A stretch of 37,416 nt of DNA from Lachnospiraceae bacterium (GCA_014804675.1 JAAUZH010000014.1:1-37416); one strand, 5' to 3'. Shown: positions 1 to 8,632, counted from the stretch's first letter. Notes: generated from the sequence alone by a model not told the origin. A program made the numbers and translations.

Positions 1-698
1 TGAAGCCGGGAGACGACTTCAACGACCTAAAGCCCGGTTATGTCATCTTTATCTGTACATTTGATCCATTTGGCAAAGGGCTGTATCGTTATACCTTTGA
101 AGAAAGGTGTTTGGAGTACAATATGGGCCTGGGGGATGATACCAGAAAGATATTTTTAAACACCAGAGGCAGGAACGATGAGGATGTCCCAAAAGAACTG
201 GTGCATTTCCTAAAGTATATGGAGCAGAGCAACGATGAATATGTATCGGAGCTTACCGAGGAATCCATCATAAAGCTGCATGAAAAAGTGACGGAACTAA
301 AGAAATGGCGAAGACTGGAGGCGGGATATATGACTCTTGAAGAATGGTTAAATGATCAGCTGGAAGAACGGTTGGAAGCATGTATGGAAGAACGGTTGGA
401 AGCATGTATGGAAGAACAGGTGGAAGCTCGTGTAAAGGAACGGTTGGAAAAACAGGTGGAAGCTCGTGTAAAGGAACGGTTGGAAAAACAGGTGGAAGCT
501 CGTGTAAAAGAACGGTTGTCTACCGGCTGTGAAAAAGCCAAGCAAGAAGCTGTCCTTGAGCTCTTGGAGGAATATGGTGCCATTCCGGAGCGCATCAGAG
601 AAGCTGTCCTGACACAAAAGGATATGGAAGTGCTGAAAAGATGGCATAAGCTTGCAGCCAGAGCAGGCTCCATGGAGCAGTTTGAGAAGGAAATGTAA
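1..698 (+). CDS. Rpn family PD-(D/E)XK nuclease / putative transposase, 3' part (5' end outside window)
   Basis: The reading frame is open from base 3 to the stop at 698, so the gene starts before the window and the internal TTG at 111 is not its start. The visible part begins with a block containing YVIFICTFDPFGKG followed by RYTFEERC and KIFLNTRG. This pattern is typical of the C-terminal side of the nuclease domain in Rpn (recombination-promoting nuclease) / PDDEXK_2 proteins; the catalytic residues would lie upstream. After about residue 115 of the visible protein comes a charged helical tail made of tandem repeats: two copies of an 8-residue unit (EERLEACM) and three of a 12-residue unit (QVEARVKERLEK), probably a coiled coil. 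Members of this family are abundant and variable in Lachnospiraceae genomes. The family call is good; the biological role is not well established. Confidence 0.8.
   Translation, partial: KPGDDFNDLKPGYVIFICTFDPFGKGLYRYTFEERCLEYNMGLGDDTRKIFLNTRGRNDEDVPKELVHFLKYMEQSNDEYVSELTEESIIKLHEKVTELKKWRRLEAGYMTLEEWLNDQLEERLEACMEERLEACMEEQVEARVKERLEKQVEARVKERLEKQVEARVKERLSTGCEKAKQEAVLELLEEYGAIPERIREAVLTQKDMEVLKRWHKLAARAGSMEQFEKEM
363..524 (+). repeat. In-frame tandem repeats (2 x 24 bp, 3 x 36 bp) in the Rpn tail
   Basis: Two 24-bp copies start at 363 and 387, and three 36-bp copies start at 417, 453 and 489; the last is partial and carries one A/G difference. Unit lengths are multiples of three, so copy-number change keeps the frame and only lengthens the coiled-coil tail. 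Confidence 0.9.
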
Positions 699-753
699 GA
701 ATCTGCATAAAGAGCTTACATAAAAATCTAAATGCAACATCAAAATATTCTAG

Positions 754-776
754 TGGTGTGGTCTGGAACCACACCA
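754..776. terminator. Hairpin after the Rpn gene, weak terminator candidate
   Basis: A 9-bp perfect stem (TGGTGTGGT / ACCACACCA) encloses a 5-base loop, 56 bases after the Rpn stop. No T-run follows, so intrinsic termination is doubtful. Confidence 0.35.
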
Positions 777-843
777 GTCGGAATACAATTCGTAAACGAT
801 TCACAATGAACATTTTAGAAAAGGATACAGGAAAAACTATCTA

Positions 844-873
844 TTTTCCCTTAAATACAAAGTGTGCTATACT
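844..873 (+). promoter_or_regulatory. Candidate promoter of the tetrapyrrole operon
   Basis: The -10 TATACT (868-873) is preceded by TGC, giving an extended -10 box. The -35 region (about 844-850, TTTTCCC) is poor, as is tolerated with an extended -10. It lies 59 bases before the hemA start. The 699-932 gap otherwise holds only the hairpin at 754-776. Confidence 0.5.
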
Positions 874-932
874 GTACATGAAAAATCAGAAAGAAATCTT
901 ACGATTATCACGAAAAGGAAGTAAGCATATCT

Positions 933-2090
933 ATGAATTGTATCAGTATCAGCTATAGGAACACCCCCTTAAGGATTCGGGAATGCTGTGCATTTTCCAT
1001 AGAAGAAAAGGAATGCTTTGAAAAGAAGGCATTGCTTTTGGGCATAACGGGCTGCGTCCTTGTGTCCACCTGCAACCGGGTAGAAATTTATTTTACCGGA
1101 GAAAACAGGATGATTCCCAAAGTGGAAGAGTTATTTTTGAAAGAAAAACAAATAGAAGAAGCCTTGTTCAAGAAAAGCATCTGCATCTATAGTGGGGAAG
1201 GGGCGCTGCGGCATCTTATGAAGGTTTCCTGCGGAATGGATTCCATGGTGCTTGGGGAGGATGAAATCCTGCGACAGGTAAAGGAGGCTTATCAGACATC
1301 TATGGAAGGGAACCGCTGTGATTATGAATGCAATCTGGCATTTCAGGAAGCCTTTCATGTGGCGAAAGCAATCAAGACGGATACCCGTTTGTCTAAGACG
1401 CCTATTTCCATTGGAACTCTGGCAGCCCATGCGGCCATTGCATTTTTGGAAGGGACAGAAGGAAGCTTAGAAGGAAACGTGCTGTTAGTTGGCGCTACCG
1501 GAAAAATCGGCGGAATCGTAGCCAGGAATCTGTTGGAAAAGGAAGGAATCCAGCTGCTTCTGACAAACAGAAGCCATAATCAGGAGCAGGAACTTTTCAG
1601 CAGGGCAAAAAATGCGGACTTTGTTCCTTATGAAAAGCGATATGAATATTTAAATCAGGCAGATGTCATTATCAGCGCTACAAAAAGCCCCCATTATACC
1701 TTTACTAAGGAAGAGGCGGGACAGGCGCTGAAGGGTGAGAAAAGAAGATTGTTCCTTGATCTGGCAGTGCCTTGTGATATGGATGGGGATATCGGTAAGC
1801 TGCCCGGCGCCAAAATCATGAATATTGATGATTTTCAAAAGCTGTCGGAGAAAAATAATGCGGTAAAGCTAAAGGAAATGGAAAAGGCACAGATTTATAT
1901 GGAGGAAGGTCTGGAAGAAATAAAGAAAGCCTTATCCTATCATGCCCTTCAGAAAAATGTGGAAGCTCTACAGGAGCTTTCCGAGAAAAAGGGCATTTCC
2001 TATGTGCTTTATCAATTAAGGGACAGGCTGACCGGAGATGAAATTCAGGCTTTGGTCAAAGGACTGAACGAAATAGCAGGAGAAAAATAG
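933..2090 (+). CDS. hemA: Glutamyl-tRNA reductase
   Basis: First enzyme of the C5 tetrapyrrole pathway: NADPH-dependent reduction of glutamyl-tRNA to glutamate-1-semialdehyde. The 385-residue protein has the family N-terminus (ISYRNTPLRIRE), the catalytic-cysteine block VSTCNRVEIY with Cys47, and the conserved stretch LGEDEILRQVKEAY. A nucleotide-binding segment follows (LLVGATGKIGG, near residue 180), with a helical C-terminal part. It is somewhat shorter than the 418-455 residues of the E. coli and B. subtilis enzymes, mostly at the C-terminus. The ATG at 933 follows AAAAGGAAG. It opens a six-gene operon, and the next start is 2 bases past its stop. Identification is secure. Confidence 0.95.
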   Translation: MNCISISYRNTPLRIRECCAFSIEEKECFEKKALLLGITGCVLVSTCNRVEIYFTGENRMIPKVEELFLKEKQIEEALFKKSICIYSGEGALRHLMKVSCGMDSMVLGEDEILRQVKEAYQTSMEGNRCDYECNLAFQEAFHVAKAIKTDTRLSKTPISIGTLAAHAAIAFLEGTEGSLEGNVLLVGATGKIGGIVARNLLEKEGIQLLLTNRSHNQEQELFSRAKNADFVPYEKRYEYLNQADVIISATKSPHYTFTKEEAGQALKGEKRRLFLDLAVPCDMDGDIGKLPGAKIMNIDDFQKLSEKNNAVKLKEMEKAQIYMEEGLEEIKKALSYHALQKNVEALQELSEKKGISYVLYQLRDRLTGDEIQALVKGLNEIAGEK

Positions 2091-2091
2091 A

Positions 2092-2778
2092 ATGGCATAT
2101 TTCCCTATTTATGTAAACTTAGAAGAGAAAAGAATCTTAATCGTGGGAGGAGGCAGGGTTGCCCTTAGAAAGGTAAAGGTACTGCTAGAATACGGTCCCG
2201 AAATACTGGTGGTGGCTCCTAAAATTGAAAAAGAGCTCTGCCAGATGGAAGAAAATGAGAAAAAAAATGCTGAAGCCGGAGAACCAAACGCTAACATACC
2301 GGAGAAAATAGCAGGCCAGAGGCAGCTTAGGCTGGAACAAAGGCAGTTCCTAAAGGAAGATTTAAAGACGGCAGATCTGATTATTGCAGCAACGGATTCG
2401 CCTGCAGAAAACAGCAGGATATATAAGTTATGTAAACAGGAAGGAAAGCCTGTAAATGTAGTAGACGTGCCGGCGGAATGCGATTTCATCTTTCCTGCCA
2501 TCGTAAAAAAGAAGGATTTGGTGGTATCTGTTTCTACCGGAGGAAAAAGCCCTCTTTTTGCAGCCAAATTAAAAAAAGAGCTGGAAAGCAGAATTCCCGA
2601 TTATTATGGTGAATTGGTGGAAACTCTTGGGTTATGGCGGGAGAGAATTCTGACAGAAGTGTCAGATATAAAAAGGCGCAGGCGCATTTTTGAAGTATTA
2701 GTGGAAAAAGGAAAGAAGCAGAACGGTAAGTTATCGGAAAAGGAAATAGAATGTGTAATCAAAAAGGAAGTACAATAA
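2092..2778 (+). CDS. sirC: Precorrin-2 dehydrogenase (SirC / Met8-like)
   Basis: Oxidises precorrin-2 to sirohydrochlorin with NAD+, on the siroheme and cobalamin branch. The 228-residue protein begins with PIYVNLEEKRILIVGGGRVALRK in shortened form: an N-terminal Rossmann fold with GGGRVA near residues 19-24. The family signatures NVVDVPAECDFIFPA and VSVSTGGKSP follow, then a helical C-terminal dimerisation region. A charged insert rich in Glu/Lys/Asn (about residues 53-75) is longer than in most homologues. The start is 1 base after the hemA stop, with AGGAG inside the end of hemA. Whether it also has ferrochelatase activity, as Met8p does, cannot be read from sequence. Confidence 0.9.
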   Translation: MAYFPIYVNLEEKRILIVGGGRVALRKVKVLLEYGPEILVVAPKIEKELCQMEENEKKNAEAGEPNANIPEKIAGQRQLRLEQRQFLKEDLKTADLIIAATDSPAENSRIYKLCKQEGKPVNVVDVPAECDFIFPAIVKKKDLVVSVSTGGKSPLFAAKLKKELESRIPDYYGELVETLGLWRERILTEVSDIKRRRRIFEVLVEKGKKQNGKLSEKEIECVIKKEVQ

Positions 2779-2779
2779 A

Positions 2780-3673
2780 ATGGAAAAGCTTATAATTGGT
2801 ACAAGAGGAAGCGCCCTGGCATTGGCCCAGACAGAATTGGTGATCAGGCAGATCAAAGAAAAAGCTCCGGAAGTGGAATGTGAAATCTGTATCATAACCA
2901 CAAAGGGGGATAAAATTCTGGATAAGCCTCTTGTGGAATTTGGAGGAAAAGGCGTTTTTGTTACAGAAATTGAGGAAAAGCTTAAGAGGGGAGAAATCGA
3001 TCTGGCTGTCCATAGCGCAAAGGATATGCCTATGGAGCTGGCAGAGGGACTTGCCATTATTGGCGTGTTAAAGCGGGAAGACCCAAGGGATGTGCTTGTT
3101 ACAATGGATTGGGAGAGCTTTTTGCAAAAGGAGCATCCGGTAATTGGCACTTCCAGCCTTAGAAGACAGGTACAAATACAACAGGAATTTCCGGGTGCCC
3201 TATGCCAGACTCTGAGAGGGAATGTGAATACAAGGCTGAAAAAGCTGGAGGAAGGCATGTATGATGGAATCCTTCTGGCGGCGGCAGGGCTTCGCAGGCT
3301 TGGTCTTGAAAGGGAAAAAAGGTTCCATTATCATATGCTTGATATAGACGGAATGATTCCGGCAGGGGGACAGGGAATCATTGCAGTGGAAGGAAGGGCG
3401 GACAGCCGTTTTTTGGGGCTTCTTGAATCCATAACCCATGAAAACACAAAGATAGAGCTTAAGCTGGAGCGGAAGGCCCTGAGTCTGTTGGAAGCAGGCT
3501 GCCATGAACCGATAGGCGTATTTACAAGACTTGAGGAAGCAGCCATGTCCCGGATGGTTTCCATTTGGATGTGCGGGGAAATGGACGGGCAGTTAAAAAG
3601 AAAAATGACAAAAGTGTCACTGGAACAAGCAGAAACGGCTTTGAAAGAGCTTGCAGAGAATTTCCGAAGGTAG
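2780..3673 (+). CDS. hemC: Porphobilinogen deaminase (hydroxymethylbilane synthase)
   Basis: Polymerises four porphobilinogen units into hydroxymethylbilane. The 297-residue protein has the diagnostic N-terminus IGTRGSALALAQT, the catalytic-aspartate segment AVHSAKDMP (Asp82) and the substrate-binding block IGTSSLRRQ. Cys241 in EAGCHEPIG is the residue that carries the dipyrromethane cofactor. Length is close to the family norm of about 300-310. It starts 1 base after the sirC stop, with AAGGAAG just upstream. Confidence 0.96.
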   Translation: MEKLIIGTRGSALALAQTELVIRQIKEKAPEVECEICIITTKGDKILDKPLVEFGGKGVFVTEIEEKLKRGEIDLAVHSAKDMPMELAEGLAIIGVLKREDPRDVLVTMDWESFLQKEHPVIGTSSLRRQVQIQQEFPGALCQTLRGNVNTRLKKLEEGMYDGILLAAAGLRRLGLEREKRFHYHMLDIDGMIPAGGQGIIAVEGRADSRFLGLLESITHENTKIELKLERKALSLLEAGCHEPIGVFTRLEEAAMSRMVSIWMCGEMDGQLKRKMTKVSLEQAETALKELAENFRR

Positions 3674-3697
3674 GAAGGAAAGACAGCGAGGTGGAAC

Positions 3698-4567
3698 ATG
3701 CAGAAGGTTTATCTGGTAGGGGCAGGACCCGGCGATAAGGAACTGATAACGGTGAAAGGTCTAAAACTGCTAAAGGAATGTGATGTGGTGATTTATGACA
3801 GACTGGCCTCTTTCGAGCTGCTTGAAGAGGTAAGGGCGGACTGCATTAAGGTATGCGTTGGAAAAGAACCAGGCAGACATTCCATGAGCCAGGAGGAAAT
3901 CAACGGGCTTTTAGTGGAATATGGACAGAAGTATGACAAGGTTGTCAGATTAAAGGGCGGCGATTCCTTTGTATTCGGCAGAGGAGGGGAAGAGGCAGAA
4001 GCCTTGCAAAAGGCGGGGCTTTCCTTTGAGCTGGTTCCCGGCGTGACTTCTGCTGTTGCAGTGCCGGAATGTGCCGGAATTCCCGTCACCCACAGAGGCA
4101 TGAGCCAAAGCTTCCACGTGATTACCGGACATACAAAGGATGGGGAACATGCCCTGACGGAAGATTATCACATACTTGCCGGATTGGATGGAACACTTGT
4201 ATTTTTAATGGGGCTTGGAAATTTGAAGGAAATCACCGAAAGGCTTATGGCACACGGAAAGGACAAAACTACCCCGGCAGCAGTGATTGAAAAAGGAACC
4301 ACCAGTGAAGAAAGAATGGTAAGGGGAACGTTGGAAAATATTTATGGAAAGGTAAGCCGGGCAGGACTTTCCTCTCCGGTAGTAATCCTGATAGGGAAAA
4401 CAGCAGCGCTTTCCTATGGAAAGTATAAGAAATGTCAAAAGAAGACAATTGGCATTACCGCCACCACAGGCACAGCAGATAAATTAAGGAGCGCTTTGGA
4501 GCGGGAAGGCTTTCACGTAGTGGAAACCTGCAAAATGGAAGTGGAGGAAATCAGGGAAGCAGGATAA
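3698..4567 (+). CDS. cobA: Uroporphyrinogen-III C-methyltransferase with the N-terminal piece of HemD
   Basis: SUMT makes precorrin-2 from uroporphyrinogen III by two SAM-dependent methylations. Residues 1 to about 242 are a complete SUMT domain: VYLVGAGPGD at the N-terminus, VIYDRL, VRLKGGDSFVFGRGGEE, VPGVTSA and the C-terminal SPVVILIGK. The remaining 45 or so residues do not belong to SUMT. They read as the first strand and helix of uroporphyrinogen-III synthase (IGITATTGTADKLRSALE) and then hit TAA at 4565. In related clostridia the two domains form one fused protein, so this is best read as a CobA-HemD fusion interrupted by a frameshift. The methyltransferase itself looks intact. The ribosome site GAGGTGG is just upstream of the ATG. 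Confidence 0.9.
   Translation: MQKVYLVGAGPGDKELITVKGLKLLKECDVVIYDRLASFELLEEVRADCIKVCVGKEPGRHSMSQEEINGLLVEYGQKYDKVVRLKGGDSFVFGRGGEEAEALQKAGLSFELVPGVTSAVAVPECAGIPVTHRGMSQSFHVITGHTKDGEHALTEDYHILAGLDGTLVFLMGLGNLKEITERLMAHGKDKTTPAAVIEKGTTSEERMVRGTLENIYGKVSRAGLSSPVVILIGKTAALSYGKYKKCQKKTIGITATTGTADKLRSALEREGFHVVETCKMEVEEIREAG
4521..4567 (+). other. Frameshift point in the cobA-hemD fusion
   Basis: The HemD reading frame continues one base out of phase. In the downstream frame the bases before 4584 encode DKLKAAFLRLEEYQW, which joins naturally to the upstream ...EIREA. The downstream frame is closed by TAG at 4518, so the shift must lie between 4521 and 4567, most simply one extra G at 4562-4563. 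It could be a real mutation, a read error or a programmed +1 shift; there is no recognised slippery site at GGA-TAA. Confidence 0.8.
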
Positions 4568-5222
4568 GCTGAAGGCAGCCTTTTTGCGATTGGAGGAATA
4601 TCAATGGATTCTGTTTACCAGTCCGAACGGAGTTCGGATATTTTTTGAACGGGCACAGGCGGAAGGCATTCAAATTCCGGTGGGAACAGGGTTGAAGTTT
4701 GCCGTAATTGGAAGCGGCAGCAGGGCGGCGCTAAAGGAATACAGTATAGAGGCGGATTTTATCCCCCAAACCTATACCTCAAGGGCATTTGCTCTGGAGT
4801 TTGTAAAACAGGCACAGTCTGGAGAAAAAATCCTTTTGCCCAGAGCAAAACAGGGAAGCAGGGAGCTTACCCGGATACTAAAGGAACATAGTTATGACTA
4901 TGAGGAAATTTTTCTTTATGATGTAAAAGGAAGCCTGCGGGTAAAGCAGGAAATCCTTGAAAAAGTAGACTGCCACGTGTTTGTCAGCGCTTCCGGAGTG
5001 AAAAGCTTTTTTCAGCAAATACAGGAACTGGCTCCGGGATATCAGTTTCAGGGAAATATTGCGTGTATCGGACAGGTGACGAAGGAAGAAGTGGAAAGAC
5101 AAGGCTTTTCCCCACGGATACTAGCACAGGTCAGTGATGTGGAAGGTCTGGTGGAAAGCATCAGAATATATTTTGAAAAGAATATAGAAAAAACAGGTAG
5201 AAAATATAGATGCAAAAAATGA
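4563..5222 (+). pseudogene. hemD: Uroporphyrinogen-III synthase, main part out of frame with cobA
   Basis: HemD cyclises hydroxymethylbilane with inversion of ring D to give uroporphyrinogen III. This frame carries most of the enzyme: WILFTSPNGVRIFFE near the start, FAVIGSGSRAALKEY, LLPRAKQGSRELTRIL, the EEIFLYDV segment and the C-terminal FVSASGVKSFFQQ and IACIGQVTKEEVE. Its first strand and helix (about 50 residues) sit in the upstream cobA frame. If translated alone it would have to start at TTG 4584, which has only a weak GAAGG-like site, and would lack part of domain 1. The rest is undamaged, with no further stops, which argues for a recent shift, a sequencing error or rescue by frameshifting. 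It is marked as broken on that basis only. The end of the frame runs into the hemB ribosome site. Confidence 0.75.
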
Positions 5223-5235
5223 GGAGAAGAGTTTT

Positions 5236-6240
5236 ATGAAAAGAATGCGCAGATTACGGGTAAACGAAGAAATGCGAAAGCTGGTAAAGGAAACCACTTT
5301 GGAAAAAAGCGATTTGGTATATCCAATGTTTATTATAGAAGGAGAAAATTTGAAAAATCCCATTGACTCCATGCCGGGAATCTATCAGTTTTCCATAGAC
5401 AGGCTGGGAGAGGAGATTGACCGGGTAAAAAGAGCGGGCATAGGGGCGGTGTTGTTATTTGGCATTCCCGCCTACAAAGATGAAGCGGGAAGCCAGGCTT
5501 ATGCAGAGGATGGCATTACCCAAAGGGCAGTCAGATTTATAAAGGAAAGGGCCCCAAAGCTTTTGGTCATTGTGGACGTGTGCCTTTGTGAATATACCTC
5601 CCATGGTCATTGCGGACTTGTTTCCCGTGGGGAAATATTAAATGATGAAACCCTTCCCCTTCTTGGAAAGATGGCAGTCAGTCTGGCAGATGCAGGGGCG
5701 GACATCATTGCACCTTCCGATATGATGGACGGAAGGGTGGCATATATCAGGGAGGCATTAGATCAGGCAGGGCATGTCAATCTTATGATTATGGCCTACA
5801 GCGCCAAGTTTGCCTCCGGCTATTACTCTCCTTTCCGGGATGCGGCCCATTCAGCCCCCTGCTTTGGGGACCGGAAAACCTATCAGATGGATTTTGCCAA
5901 CCGGAAGGAGGCAATCAGGGAGTGGAAAGAGGATATTGAGGAAGGGGCGGATGTGATTATGATAAAGCCTGCCCTTGCCTATCTGGACATTGTCAGGGAA
6001 GCGGCGGACAGAACCGACTATCCCATTGCGGCTTATAATGTAAGCGGGGAATATTCCATGGTAAAAGCGGCGGCGGCAAATGGCTGGATTGATGAAAAAC
6101 GGATCGTCATGGAAAATATGACGGCAATCAAAAGAGCAGGAGCCAAAATTATTATAACCTATCATGCCATAGATGTGGCAAACTGGTTGAAGGAGCAGGA
6201 GGAAGCAGATGAAACATACCAGGTCGGAACAACTATTTGA
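5236..6240 (+). CDS. hemB: Delta-aminolevulinic acid dehydratase (porphobilinogen synthase)
   Basis: Condenses two 5-aminolevulinate molecules to porphobilinogen. All key features are visible in 334 residues: LVYPMFIIEG and the zinc cysteines Cys116, Cys118 and Cys126 in DVCLCEYTSHGHCG. The two Schiff-base lysines are Lys191 (MAYSAKFASGYYSPFR) and Lys244 (DVIMIKPALAYLD). The cysteine triad places it in the Zn-dependent class. The last roughly 10 residues (DETYQVGTTI) are encoded by sequence that also encodes the start of hemL, so the genes overlap by 32 bases. GAGGAGAAG precedes the ATG. Confidence 0.96.
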   Translation: MKRMRRLRVNEEMRKLVKETTLEKSDLVYPMFIIEGENLKNPIDSMPGIYQFSIDRLGEEIDRVKRAGIGAVLLFGIPAYKDEAGSQAYAEDGITQRAVRFIKERAPKLLVIVDVCLCEYTSHGHCGLVSRGEILNDETLPLLGKMAVSLADAGADIIAPSDMMDGRVAYIREALDQAGHVNLMIMAYSAKFASGYYSPFRDAAHSAPCFGDRKTYQMDFANRKEAIREWKEDIEEGADVIMIKPALAYLDIVREAADRTDYPIAAYNVSGEYSMVKAAAANGWIDEKRIVMENMTAIKRAGAKIIITYHAIDVANWLKEQEEADETYQVGTTI

Positions 6241-7489
6241 ACAGTCGAAAAGCTGTATTCCCGGAGGCGTTAACAGTCCGGTACGGGCGTATCAGGCAGT
6301 AGGAAGCAGCCCTGTCTTTTTGGAAAGGGCAAAAGGTTCTAAGGTATACGATGTGGACGGACAGGAATATATTGATTATGTCTGTTCCTGGGGACCTTGT
6401 ATCCTGGGGCATTGTGACAAGGGTGTCATAAGTGCTGTAAAGCAGGCATGTGATAAAGGACTGACCTTTGGAGCGCCTACGGAGGCAGAGTACCGGCTGG
6501 CAATGCTCATAAAAGAATGTATGCCTTCTATGGAAATGACAAGGCTTGTAAGCTCAGGAACGGAAGCAGTAATGAGTGCCGTAAGGACTGCCAGAGGCTA
6601 TACGGGAAGAGATAAGATTGTAAAGTTCAGAGGATGCTATCACGGTCATTCCGATGGACTTTTAGTAAAAGCAGGATCCGGAGCCATGACTCAGTCGGTG
6701 CCGGACAGCGCAGGAGTTTTGGAGGATTATACGAAGCACACATTGATTGCAGAATATAATAGGGAGGCTTCGGTAAAGGAGCTGTTTGAAGAAAAGGGAA
6801 AGGAAATAGCAGCAGTTATAGTAGAGCCTGTAGCCGCCAATATGGGAGTAGTGCCTCCAAAAGACGGATTTTTGCAATTTTTAAGAGAAATTACAAGGGA
6901 GCATGACGCTTTGCTTATATTTGATGAGGTCATTACCGGATTCCGTTTAGCTTTAGGCGGGGCACAGGAGTATTATGGAGTCACTCCGGACCTGACTACC
7001 CTTGGAAAAATCATTGGGGGAGGAATGCCGATAGGAGCTTATGGCGGAAAAAAGGAAATCATGGAGGTAGTGGCGCCAGCAGGCCCGGTCTATCAGGCAG
7101 GGACTTTGTCCGGCAACCCTGTTTCCACAGCGGCAGGGATTGCGACTATATCTGCGCTGAAGCAGGGGGGAAGCCGCTTGTATCAGGAGCTGGAGCAAAA
7201 AGGAAAGAGACTGGCAGAGGCGGCAAAAGAAGCATTTGGAGACCGGGTCTGCGTCAACAGAGCCGGTTCTTTGCTAAGCGTGTTCTTTACAAAGGGACAA
7301 GTAACCGATTTTCAAAGTGCAGCCGCTTCAGACCGGGAAAAGTATGCCATGTACTTTCATTATTTATTAGAGCAGGGGATTTACACGGCGCCCTCCCAGT
7401 TTGAAGCTATGTTTCTATCCACGGCACATAGTAACGAGGATATCGAAAGAACAATTCAGGTGATAAGGGCGGCAGGAAAGATTCTGTAA
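6209..7489 (+). CDS. hemL: Glutamate-1-semialdehyde 2,1-aminomutase
   Basis: PLP enzyme converting glutamate-1-semialdehyde to 5-aminolevulinate, the step after HemA. The 426-residue protein matches the family in length and motifs: PGGVNSPVRAY near the N-terminus, SSGTEAVMSA, YHGHSDG, the PLP-binding LIFDEVITGFR and catalytic Lys267 in TTLGKIIGGGMPIGAYGG. The start ATG at 6209 is supported by GGAGGAAGCAG inside the 3' end of hemB, and the overlap suggests translational coupling. It closes the operon. After its stop, an AT-rich hairpin (7500-7523, GGAAATA / TATTTCC) may act as a weak terminator. Confidence 0.95.
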   Translation: MKHTRSEQLFEQSKSCIPGGVNSPVRAYQAVGSSPVFLERAKGSKVYDVDGQEYIDYVCSWGPCILGHCDKGVISAVKQACDKGLTFGAPTEAEYRLAMLIKECMPSMEMTRLVSSGTEAVMSAVRTARGYTGRDKIVKFRGCYHGHSDGLLVKAGSGAMTQSVPDSAGVLEDYTKHTLIAEYNREASVKELFEEKGKEIAAVIVEPVAANMGVVPPKDGFLQFLREITREHDALLIFDEVITGFRLALGGAQEYYGVTPDLTTLGKIIGGGMPIGAYGGKKEIMEVVAPAGPVYQAGTLSGNPVSTAAGIATISALKQGGSRLYQELEQKGKRLAEAAKEAFGDRVCVNRAGSLLSVFFTKGQVTDFQSAAASDREKYAMYFHYLLEQGIYTAPSQFEAMFLSTAHSNEDIERTIQVIRAAGKIL

Positions 7490-7525
7490 TAGATATAATG
7501 GAAATATAAAAATTTTTATTTCCTA

Positions 7526-7554
7526 TTGACAACCGCAAAAAAATTATATATACT
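7526..7554 (+). promoter_or_regulatory. Promoter of metNIQ
   Basis: A consensus TTGACA (7526-7531), a 17-base spacer and TATACT (7549-7554) lie 67 bases before the metN ATG. Just downstream is a small inverted repeat TAAAC-6-GTTTA (7565-7580) that could be an operator. I see no S-box (SAM-I) riboswitch or T-box in this short leader. Confidence 0.75.
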
Positions 7555-7621
7555 TTTACCATATTAAACATACAGGTTTACTAGGAAATGATTTCAAGCA
7601 AGCAAACATCAGGTGATAAAT

Positions 7622-8632
7622 ATGGAACCAATCATACAAATACAAAATGTTTCCAAAACCTTTGAGGGAAAGGAACATATCGTTGAAGCATTAAAAAATG
7701 TAAATTTAGACATATATGCAGGAGAAATTTATGGAATCATCGGCATGTCCGGCGCTGGAAAGAGCACACTGGTACGATGCCTGAATTTTTTGGAAAAGCC
7801 GGATCAGGGTACGGTAATGATAGAGGGAAGGGATTTATCCGCTCTGTCCAATAAAGAATTGAGAGCCGCCCGTACAGAGATTTCCATGATCTTTCAGCAT
7901 TTTAACCTGCTGATGCAAAGAAATGTATTGGATAATATATGTTTTCCCCTGGAAATCGTGGGCATGGGTAAAAAGGATGCAAGAAAACGCGCCTTAGAGC
8001 TGTTAGAAATCGTAGGGCTTTCGGAAAAGGCAAAAGCATATCCGGCACAGCTCTCGGGAGGACAGAAGCAAAGAGTGGCAATTGCAAGAGCCCTTGCCAA
8101 TAATCCAAAGATTCTCCTTTGTGATGAGGCCACAAGTGCCTTGGATCCTCAGACTACCAAATCAATTTTGGAATTGTTAAAGGAAATCAATGAAAGATAT
8201 GGAATAACAATTGTTATCATTACTCATGAAATGGCGGTGGTTCAGGAAATCTGTACCCATGTTGCCATTATCGATCAGGGAGATTTGGCAGAATCAGGGC
8301 CTGTTATGGAGGTTTTTAAAGCGCCTAAAACTCAGGCGGCTAAAAAGCTGGTATTTCAGGATGAACAAACTTATGAGCTGATGGAGGGAAAACGGTGTAT
8401 CCGTATTGTATTTTCGGAGAATTCCGCTTTTGAGCCGGTAATTGGCAATATGATGCTGGAATGCAAGGCACCGGCAAACATTCTTTTGGCAGATACCAGA
8501 AACGTAAACGGCAAAGCAAACGGCCAGATGATATTACAGCTGCCGGAGGAGGAACTGTTGGCGGAACGTATGATAGGATATCTGAAAGCAAGAAATTTGA
8601 CGGTAGAGGAGCTGGATGATTATGTGGGATAA
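7622..8632 (+). CDS. metN: Methionine ABC transporter, ATP-binding protein
   Basis: Cytoplasmic ATPase of the MetNIQ methionine importer. Walker A is GMSGAGKST (residues 41-49), the Q-loop region is MIFQHFNLL, the ABC signature is LSGGQKQR and Walker B is ILLCDEATSALD. After the ATPase domain (about residue 245) the protein has a C-terminal ACT-like NIL domain, characteristic of MetN and used for feedback by intracellular methionine. An in-frame GTG lies at 7613, but AGGTG (7611-7615) is placed correctly for the ATG at 7622, which is chosen. The end overlaps metI by 17 bases. Confidence 0.93.
   Translation: MEPIIQIQNVSKTFEGKEHIVEALKNVNLDIYAGEIYGIIGMSGAGKSTLVRCLNFLEKPDQGTVMIEGRDLSALSNKELRAARTEISMIFQHFNLLMQRNVLDNICFPLEIVGMGKKDARKRALELLEIVGLSEKAKAYPAQLSGGQKQRVAIARALANNPKILLCDEATSALDPQTTKSILELLKEINERYGITIVIITHEMAVVQEICTHVAIIDQGDLAESGPVMEVFKAPKTQAAKKLVFQDEQTYELMEGKRCIRIVFSENSAFEPVIGNMMLECKAPANILLADTRNVNGKANGQMILQLPEEELLAERMIGYLKARNLTVEELDDYVG

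Noticed and set aside
1..698. Insertion sequence
   Set aside because: Rpn proteins are often labelled transposases, but no terminal inverted repeats or target duplication are visible after the gene, and the 5' side is outside the window.
807..958. Open frame starting ATG 807 before hemA
   Set aside because: It overlaps the hemA start and the likely promoter, has no ribosome site and encodes no recognisable pattern.
7490..7621. SAM-I riboswitch or T-box before metN
   Set aside because: The leader after the promoter is under 65 bases and shows none of the conserved elements.
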